From NCBI GenBank assembly GCA_937925715.1, contig CALAMG010000035.1, positions 1-64,000 of the forward strand: 64,000 nucleotides of DNA. The letters run 5' to 3'. Below the pieces are notes generated by a model that saw only the letters and a list, made by a program, of their open reading frames with translations, did no database searches and was not told where the DNA came from. The position numbers and the translations under genes were made by a program. Positions 59,256 to 64,000 of this stretch are shown here, in pieces. This stretch comes from an uncultured Collinsella sp. (GTDB taxonomy: Bacteria; Actinomycetota; Coriobacteriia; Coriobacteriales; Coriobacteriaceae). Numbering within the stretch: position 1 is the stretch's first letter; every line of letters starts with the position of its first letter.

Positions 59256-59834
59256 TTACAGCGCCAAAATCCCCAGATGCTCCAGCAAAATCTTGAGGCC
59301 GATGAGGACGAGCACGACGCCACCCACGATGGTGGCGGGCTTTTCGTAGCGCGCGCCAAAGGTGTGGCCGATCGCTACGCCGGCAACGGAGAAGACAAAG
59401 GTCGTGATGCCAATGAGCGACACGGCGGGAACGATATCGACCGAGAGCGCGGCAAACGAGATGCCCACGGCAAGCGCGTCAATCGAGGTGGCGATGGCAA
59501 GGATTAGATATTCGCCCAGGTCGATCTTTTCGGCATCCTTGCCGTCGCCTTCGTTCTCGTCCTCAGTAAAGGCTTCCCACAGCATCTTGCCGCCGATAAA
59601 GGCGAGCAGGATAAAGGCGATCCAGTGGTCGATGGGGCTGATGATGCCCATGAACTGGCTACCAAGGGCCCACCCAATTACGGGCATGCCGGCCTGGAAA
59701 CCGCCAAAGAACAGGCCGAGTATCACGGCGACCTTAAGGTTGATCCTTTTCATGCCAAGGCCCTTGCAGATGGATACGGCAAAAGCGTCCATAGAAAGGC
59801 CGATAGCGAGCAACACAAGCTCTGCGAGTCCCAT
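59256..59834 (-). CDS. mntP: Manganese efflux pump MntP
   Basis: 192 residues, six membrane spans. Two halves each carry the acidic signature: LLAIGLSMDAFAVSICKGLG in the first and LAIATSIDALAVGISFAA in the second, with conserved Asp residues for Mn2+. Exports excess manganese. ATG 59834 has GAGGGAG upstream on the minus strand; the frame is open beyond it through the riboswitch, which is not coding. The upstream leader looks like an Mn2+ riboswitch. Confidence 0.94.
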   Translation of the reverse strand: MGLAELVLLAIGLSMDAFAVSICKGLGMKRINLKVAVILGLFFGGFQAGMPVIGWALGSQFMGIISPIDHWIAFILLAFIGGKMLWEAFTEDENEGDGKDAEKIDLGEYLILAIATSIDALAVGISFAALSVDIVPAVSLIGITTFVFSVAGVAIGHTFGARYEKPATIVGGVVLVLIGLKILLEHLGILAL

Positions 59835-59885
59835 AGTCTGGCTCCCTCTCTGCGGGCGGGCCCGCGTGTACCTCTTGGGGGAGTA

Positions 59886-60024
59886 ACAAAAAAGACCCGT
59901 GGCGTACGCGTTGCGCGCACAGCCACGAGTCTCGTTCATTAAGGCAAGCCAGGCCGCATCGGCCAGTGTGTTGACTTGCCGCGCCACCGGAGGCGAACCC
60001 GATCACGCGACTACTCCCTCATTT
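59886..60024 (-). ncRNA. Probable yybP-ykoY manganese riboswitch with terminator
   Basis: Read on the minus strand: GGGAGTAG (60011-60018 region), a GC-rich stem, AAGTCAACACACTGGCC, a second stem, then AACGAGACT. These blocks match the yybP-ykoY aptamer order. The aptamer is followed by GACTCGTGGC / GCCACGGGTC and TTTTTTG (59886-59933), a terminator overlapping its 3' end. Manganese binding would allow read-through into mntP. Confidence 0.82.
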
Positions 60025-60180
60025 ATGCGAATCCCGATGCTACCACATGAACAGCTGATTTGGGTTGGGCTCTCAGCTGTGTTCGCTCATTCTGTAAGCA
60101 TCGGATTTCGCAAGCGCCGCAGGGACAAACCGTGAGAAACTATTTAGCGTTTATGGAGCGTATACGATGGGAGCGATGCC

Positions 60181-61248
60181 TTGGATAAGAACGAGCTGCA
60201 AAAGCGTATGGAACAGGCCATCCGCCTGACGGCACCTGGTCAGCCGATCCGCACCGCCCTCGACATGATTATCGCCGGTCACCTGGGCGCCCTTATCTGC
60301 GTCGGCGACACCGAAAACGTGCTCGCTGCCGGTAACGACGGCTTCCCGCTCAACATTTCGTTTACCTCGAACCGCCTGTTCGAGCTTTCCAAGATGGACG
60401 GCGCCATCGTTATCGATGGCGACCTCACCCAGATCCTGCGCGCCAACTTCCACCTCAATCCCGATCCCTCGCTCGCCACGAGTGAGACGGGCATGCGTCA
60501 CCGTACTGCCGCTCGCATGTCGGTGCTCACCGATGCCATCGTGATCTCGGTTTCGGCTCGTCGCGCCGTCGTCAACGTGTACGTCCACGGCAAGAGCTAC
60601 GAGATTCAGCCCGTCACCACCATCATGAGCTCGGTCAACCAGCTCGTCGCCACGCTCCAGACTACCCGTCAGTCGCTCGATCGCTCCCTGTTGCGCCTGA
60701 CGGCCCTCGAGCTCGACGACTACGTCACACTCGCCGACATTACCGGTATTTTCTCGAGCTTCGAGATCATGCAGCAGGCAAAGACCGAGCTTAAGGATTG
60801 CATTGTCAAGCTGGGTAACCAGGGTAAGCTCGTGCAGATGCAGCTCGAGCAGCTCGCGGGCTCCAGCATGGATACCGAATACGACTTGATGATCCGCGAC
60901 TACGCGAGCGATTCCTCTGAGGCCAACGCCGAGAAGATTCGCGCCGAGCTGAGCCGTATGACGCCTAAGGACCTGTCCGACCCGCAGCACGTGGCGGCAG
61001 TTCTGGGCTATGACGACTTGGACGAGGACTCCGTCATGACGCCGCTGGGCCTGCGCACGCTTTCGCGCGTGTCCGTCGTGCGCGACGGCGTGGCCGAGAA
61101 GATCGTCGACGAGTACGGCTCGCTGCAGGAGCTCATGGACGACATCAGCGAGGATCCGGAGCGCTTGGGCGACTTTGGCGTCAACAACCCTGCCATTCTT
61201 GCGGACTCGCTGTACCGCATGAAGGGCACCAAACAGGGGAACGCATAA
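60181..61248 (+). CDS. disA: DNA integrity scanning protein, diadenylate cyclase DisA
   Basis: 355 residues. Makes c-di-AMP from two ATP. The DAC domain shows KMDGAIVID (DGA, residues 73-75) and GMRHRTAARMS (RHRTA, 106-110); a linker with two helices and a C-terminal HhH domain (LGLRTLSRVSVVRDGVAEKI) for branched DNA follow. The only supportable start is TTG 60181: no in-frame ATG or GTG lies nearby upstream, and the following residues match DisA N-termini. A rare start codon may keep expression low. The last codon overlaps ispD. Confidence 0.93.
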   Translation: MDKNELQKRMEQAIRLTAPGQPIRTALDMIIAGHLGALICVGDTENVLAAGNDGFPLNISFTSNRLFELSKMDGAIVIDGDLTQILRANFHLNPDPSLATSETGMRHRTAARMSVLTDAIVISVSARRAVVNVYVHGKSYEIQPVTTIMSSVNQLVATLQTTRQSLDRSLLRLTALELDDYVTLADITGIFSSFEIMQQAKTELKDCIVKLGNQGKLVQMQLEQLAGSSMDTEYDLMIRDYASDSSEANAEKIRAELSRMTPKDLSDPQHVAAVLGYDDLDEDSVMTPLGLRTLSRVSVVRDGVAEKIVDEYGSLQELMDDISEDPERLGDFGVNNPAILADSLYRMKGTKQGNA

Positions 61249-61976
61249 TGGCGCCCGTATGCGCCGTGGTCGTTGCCGGCGGCAGCGGCCAGCGCTTTGG
61301 AAATCCCGGCGGCAAGCAGCTCGTTAATGTGGCGGGCCGTCCGCTCATGAGCTGGTCCATCCGCGCGTTCGATCGTAGCGATAAGGTCGGCCATATCGTC
61401 GTGGTTTGCCCTGCCGAGCGCCGTGTCGAGATGCGCCGCCTGGCCATTGACCCGTTTGACTATGACACGCCCATCAGCTTTGCCGATGCCGGCGATACCC
61501 GTCAGGATTCCACCCGTGCCGGCGTGCATGCGGTTCCGGCGGGTTTCGAATATGTCGCCATCCACGACGGCGCTCGTCCGCTCATTACGACCGAGGCCAT
61601 CGACCACGCTATCGACGTGCTCGTGAGCGACCGTGCCCTCGACGGTGTCGTGTGCGGTCAGCCCGCGATCGACACGCTCAAGATCGTTGACGGCGATAAT
61701 ATCGTCGAGACGCCGCCGCGTGAGCTCTACTGGGCAGCGCAGACGCCGCAGATCTTTAGCGTCGATGCTATGAAGCGCGCCCACGCTGCAGCCATTGCCG
61801 AGGGCTTTATCGGTACCGATGATTCGTCGCTGGTCGAGCGCATGGGTGGGCGCGTCCGCTGCGTCCAGAGCCTACGCGATAACCTTAAGGTGACGGTGCC
61901 CGAGGACCTGCGTCCCGTAACCGCGATTCTGCTTGGCCGCATGGCCGAGGGAGAGGACCTTCCCCATGTTCAGTAA
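61248..61976 (+). CDS. ispD: 2-C-methyl-D-erythritol 4-phosphate cytidylyltransferase
   Basis: 242 residues. Third step of the MEP pathway. CAVVVAGGSGQRFGNPGGKQ is the CTP-binding loop; FADAGDTRQDSTRAGV, IHDGARPLI, TLKIV, YWAAQTPQIF and TDDSSLVERMGGRV are the family motifs. The ATG shares its A with the disA stop (TAATG), and the gene overlaps ispF by 11 bp, so disA-ispD-ispF are coupled. Confidence 0.96.
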   Translation: MAPVCAVVVAGGSGQRFGNPGGKQLVNVAGRPLMSWSIRAFDRSDKVGHIVVVCPAERRVEMRRLAIDPFDYDTPISFADAGDTRQDSTRAGVHAVPAGFEYVAIHDGARPLITTEAIDHAIDVLVSDRALDGVVCGQPAIDTLKIVDGDNIVETPPRELYWAAQTPQIFSVDAMKRAHAAAIAEGFIGTDDSSLVERMGGRVRCVQSLRDNLKVTVPEDLRPVTAILLGRMAEGEDLPHVQ

Positions 61977-62460
61977 CCTGCGCATTGGCCATGGCTACGA
62001 CGTTCACCGTCTGGTGGAGGGGCGTCGATGTATCATCGGCGGTGTCGACATTCCCTACGAGCGCGGCCTGCTGGGCCACTCGGATGCCGATGTGCTCGCG
62101 CACGCCTTGGCCGACGCCATTCTGGGCGCCTGCCGTGGGGGAGACATCGGCAAGCTATTCCCCGACACCGATCCCGCCTACGAGGGTGCCGATTCGATGG
62201 TGCTGCTTGCCCGCGTGATGGACTATGCGCGTGAGCTGGGCTTTGAGTTTGTCGATGCCGATTGCACCATTGCCTGCCAGCAGCCTAAGATCACCCCGCA
62301 TCGCGATGCCATGCGCGCCAACCTTGCCCATGCCCTGGGCGTTGACGTCGAAAACGTGGGCGTCGCCGCCACTACGACCGAAAAGCTCGGTTGGGAAGGC
62401 CAGGGCGAGGGAATCGGCGCCTGGGCCGTCTGCCTGCTACAGAAAACCGTTAAGGAGTAA
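61966..62460 (+). CDS. ispF: 2-C-methyl-D-erythritol 2,4-cyclodiphosphate synthase
   Basis: 164 residues. Metal ligands DVH (Asp12, His14 in GHGYDVHRL) and the His in LLGHSDADVLAHALADAILG; GDIGKLFPDTDPAYEGADS, ITPHRDAM and TTTEKLGWEGQGEGIGA complete the trimer active site. ATG 61966 lies 11 bp inside the end of ispD with GAGGGAGAGGA upstream. Confidence 0.96.
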   Translation: MFSNLRIGHGYDVHRLVEGRRCIIGGVDIPYERGLLGHSDADVLAHALADAILGACRGGDIGKLFPDTDPAYEGADSMVLLARVMDYARELGFEFVDADCTIACQQPKITPHRDAMRANLAHALGVDVENVGVAATTTEKLGWEGQGEGIGAWAVCLLQKTVKE

Positions 62461-62463
62461 CGA

Positions 62464-63930
62464 ATGCGTATCTACAACAGCGCTACCCATAAAAAGGAAG
62501 AGTTCCAGCCCATCGAGTCCGGCAAGGTCCGCATGTACGTGTGCGGCCCCACGGTCTACGACAACATCCACATCGGCAATGCCCGCACGTTCATCAGCTT
62601 CGATGTGATTCGACGCTGGCTCATCGCGAGCGGCTACGAGGTCACGTTCGCCCAGAACCTCACCGATGTCGACGACAAGATCATCAAGCGCGCCAACGAG
62701 CAGGGCCGCACTGCCGCCGAGGTCGCGACGGAGTTCTCCGACAAGTTCATCGGCGTCATGCGCGCCGCCAACGTGCTCGATCCCGATGTGCGCCCCCGCG
62801 CCACCAAGGAGATCGGCCCCATGATTGCCATGATCAAGACGCTTATCGAGCAGGGCCACGCCTACGCCGCCGATAACGGCGACGTGTACTTTGCCGTGCG
62901 CAGCGATCCCAACTATGGTCAGGTCTCGGGCCGCAACATCGACGACCTTATGGTGGGTGCGCGCATCGAGGAGAACGAGGACAAGAACGACCCGCTCGAC
63001 TTTGCCCTGTGGAAGGCCGCCAAGCCCGGCGAGCCCAGCTGGCCGAGCCCCTGGGGCGAGGGCCGTCCCGGTTGGCACACCGAGTGCGCCGCCATGGTAC
63101 ACCGCTACCTGGGCACCCCGATTGACATCCACGGCGGCGGCTCCGACCTTGCCTTCCCGCATCACGAGAACGAGCGCGCCCAGGCCACCTGCGCCTGGCA
63201 CCAGGGCTTCTCCAACACCTGGATGCACACGGGCATGCTGCTGGTTGACGGCGAGAAGATGTCCAAGTCGCTCGGAAACTTCTTTACGCTGGCCGAGGTG
63301 CTCGAGCAGCACTCTGCCGCGGCCCTGCGCCTGTTGATGCTGCAGACGAGCTATCGCTCGCCGCTCGACTTTTCTTGGGAGCGCCTGGAGGGTGCCGAGA
63401 ACTCGCTCACGCGTATTGCCGGTACGGTCGAGAATCTGCGCTGGGCCGCGAACCATGCGACGGCCGATGCCGATGAGGCAGCATCCGAGGCGTTTGCCGC
63501 CAAGGCCGCCGAGACCCGTGCCACCTTTAAGGAGTGCATGGACGACGACTTTAACACCGCTGGTGCCATGGGTGCCGTCTTTGGCTTTGTGACCGAGTGC
63601 AACCAGTACCTGGAGCAGGCGGGCGACGCTGCCGACAAGGCCGCTGCGCTTGCCGCCGCCGACACGCTGGCCGAGCTGCTCGATACGTTTGGTGTTGAGC
63701 TTCCCGAGCCCAAGGTCGAGCTGCCGCTGGGTCTGCTGGGTGTTGCCGCCGGTCTGGTTGCCTATACGGGCGACGACGTGGACGAGGCTGCTGCCAAGAT
63801 TCTCGAGGCCCGCGCCGAGGCCCGTGCCGCCAAGAACTGGGATCTGGCCGACGCCATCCGCGACCAGCTCAAGGACCTGGGCCTCACCATTGAGGATACT
63901 GCCGCGGGCACCCGTATTAAGACTCTCTAG
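62464..63930 (+). CDS. cysS: Cysteinyl-tRNA synthetase
   Basis: 488 residues, class I. MYVCGPTVYDNIHIGNARTF contains the first zinc Cys and the HIGN (HIGH) signature; WHTECAAMVHRYLG and the FPHHENERAQ motif supply further zinc ligands; KMSKSLGNFF is the KMSKS loop. C-terminal DALR-like anticodon part. Starts 3 nt after ispF behind TTAAGGAG. The order ispD-ispF-cysS is common in Gram-positives. Confidence 0.96.
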   Translation: MRIYNSATHKKEEFQPIESGKVRMYVCGPTVYDNIHIGNARTFISFDVIRRWLIASGYEVTFAQNLTDVDDKIIKRANEQGRTAAEVATEFSDKFIGVMRAANVLDPDVRPRATKEIGPMIAMIKTLIEQGHAYAADNGDVYFAVRSDPNYGQVSGRNIDDLMVGARIEENEDKNDPLDFALWKAAKPGEPSWPSPWGEGRPGWHTECAAMVHRYLGTPIDIHGGGSDLAFPHHENERAQATCAWHQGFSNTWMHTGMLLVDGEKMSKSLGNFFTLAEVLEQHSAAALRLLMLQTSYRSPLDFSWERLEGAENSLTRIAGTVENLRWAANHATADADEAASEAFAAKAAETRATFKECMDDDFNTAGAMGAVFGFVTECNQYLEQAGDAADKAAALAAADTLAELLDTFGVELPEPKVELPLGLLGVAAGLVAYTGDDVDEAAAKILEARAEARAAKNWDLADAIRDQLKDLGLTIEDTAAGTRIKTL

Positions 63931-63949
63931 TATTTGTCGACCGTTCGAG

Positions 63950-64000
63950 GTGCGGCAGATTGCCTTGAAAGAGGAGGGCATAGACCTGGTGGTCATGCCC
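63950..64000 (+). CDS. Start of an unidentified gene cut by the window edge
   Basis: From GTG 63950 the frame reads VRQIALKEEGIDLVVMP and is still open at the edge. TTG 63965, GTG 63989 and ATG 63995 are alternative starts; GAGGAGGG (63971-63978) would suit the last two. The residue pattern looks protein-like, but 17 residues are too few to identify. Confidence 0.3.
   Translation, partial: MRQIALKEEGIDLVVMP

Noticed and set aside
1..64000. CRISPR array, rRNA operon, integrase or intact transposase
   Set aside because: No regularly spaced identical repeats, no rRNA stretches and no recombinase motifs were seen in any supported gene.

Overview
This 64 kb window looks like chromosomal DNA of a Coriobacteriia anaerobe, most likely Collinsella. 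That is inferred from the high-GC coding style, A4/Asp23-type envelope genes, DUF6020 and zinc-ribbon membrane proteins, and 3'-UTR hairpins with GGGACAGG loops; no database search was made. It carries about 50 protein genes, two tRNAs, an FMN riboswitch, a probable Mn2+ (yybP-ykoY) riboswitch, and many palindromic intergenic elements. There is no rRNA, no CRISPR array and no intact transposase.

Layout. 1-3335: 3' part of a large coiled-coil/CAP surface protein with a sortase-type tail. 3537-5240 (minus): OPT transporter. 5433-8273: coaX, dCMP deaminase, NifU-like protein, lgt. 8409-11565: DUF6020 membrane protein, YebC. 11732-13216: AmaP/DUF2273/Asp23 envelope operon. 13424-15918: YitT protein and a zinc-ribbon membrane protein. 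16059-19328: convergent M20 amidohydrolase and YtcJ-like amidohydrolase. 19329-22030: groES-groEL, flanked on both sides by long palindromes with perfect 37-bp arms. 22224-26677: FMN-riboswitch-controlled riboflavin ECF transporter (ribU, fused ecfA, ecfT), followed by two small flavin-binding-type oxidases. 26813-31824: argC-argJ-argB-argD behind an ArgR-like palindrome. 31825-32513: AT-rich 189-bp MITE-like element, tRNA remnant and tRNA-Val. 32514-41430: asnB, murE, HAD phosphatase, murI, rph, rdgB, dtd, veg, ispE. 41468-44552: tRNA-Pro, tatA, greA, and a lysS with an extra C-terminal tRNA-binding domain. 44553-47370: repeat-rich spacer, ThrE-type exporter, DUF2798 protein. 47582-52764: a 1479-residue activase/dehydratase-like protein plus its TetR-family neighbour, with a perfect palindromic operator in front. 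52957-63930: clpC, pepD, hipA-hipB (minus), mntP (minus), disA, ispD, ispF, cysS; a truncated frame begins at the right edge.

Themes. Envelope biogenesis (lgt, murE, murI, Asp23 operon, tatA), isoprenoid synthesis (ispE, ispD, ispF), cofactor and flavin supply (coaX, RibU-ECF) and arginine synthesis dominate. The clpC...disA-ispD-ispF-cysS order matches the conserved Gram-positive clpC-radA-disA-ispD-ispF neighbourhood. Here radA is absent and pepD, a HipBA toxin-antitoxin pair and mntP sit in the gap.

The most unusual non-coding signals are several families of hairpins placed directly after stop codons, and the two large palindromes bracketing groESL. I found no clearly new multi-gene system. 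The best leads are those hairpin families, the LysRS fusion and the regulated giant activase.
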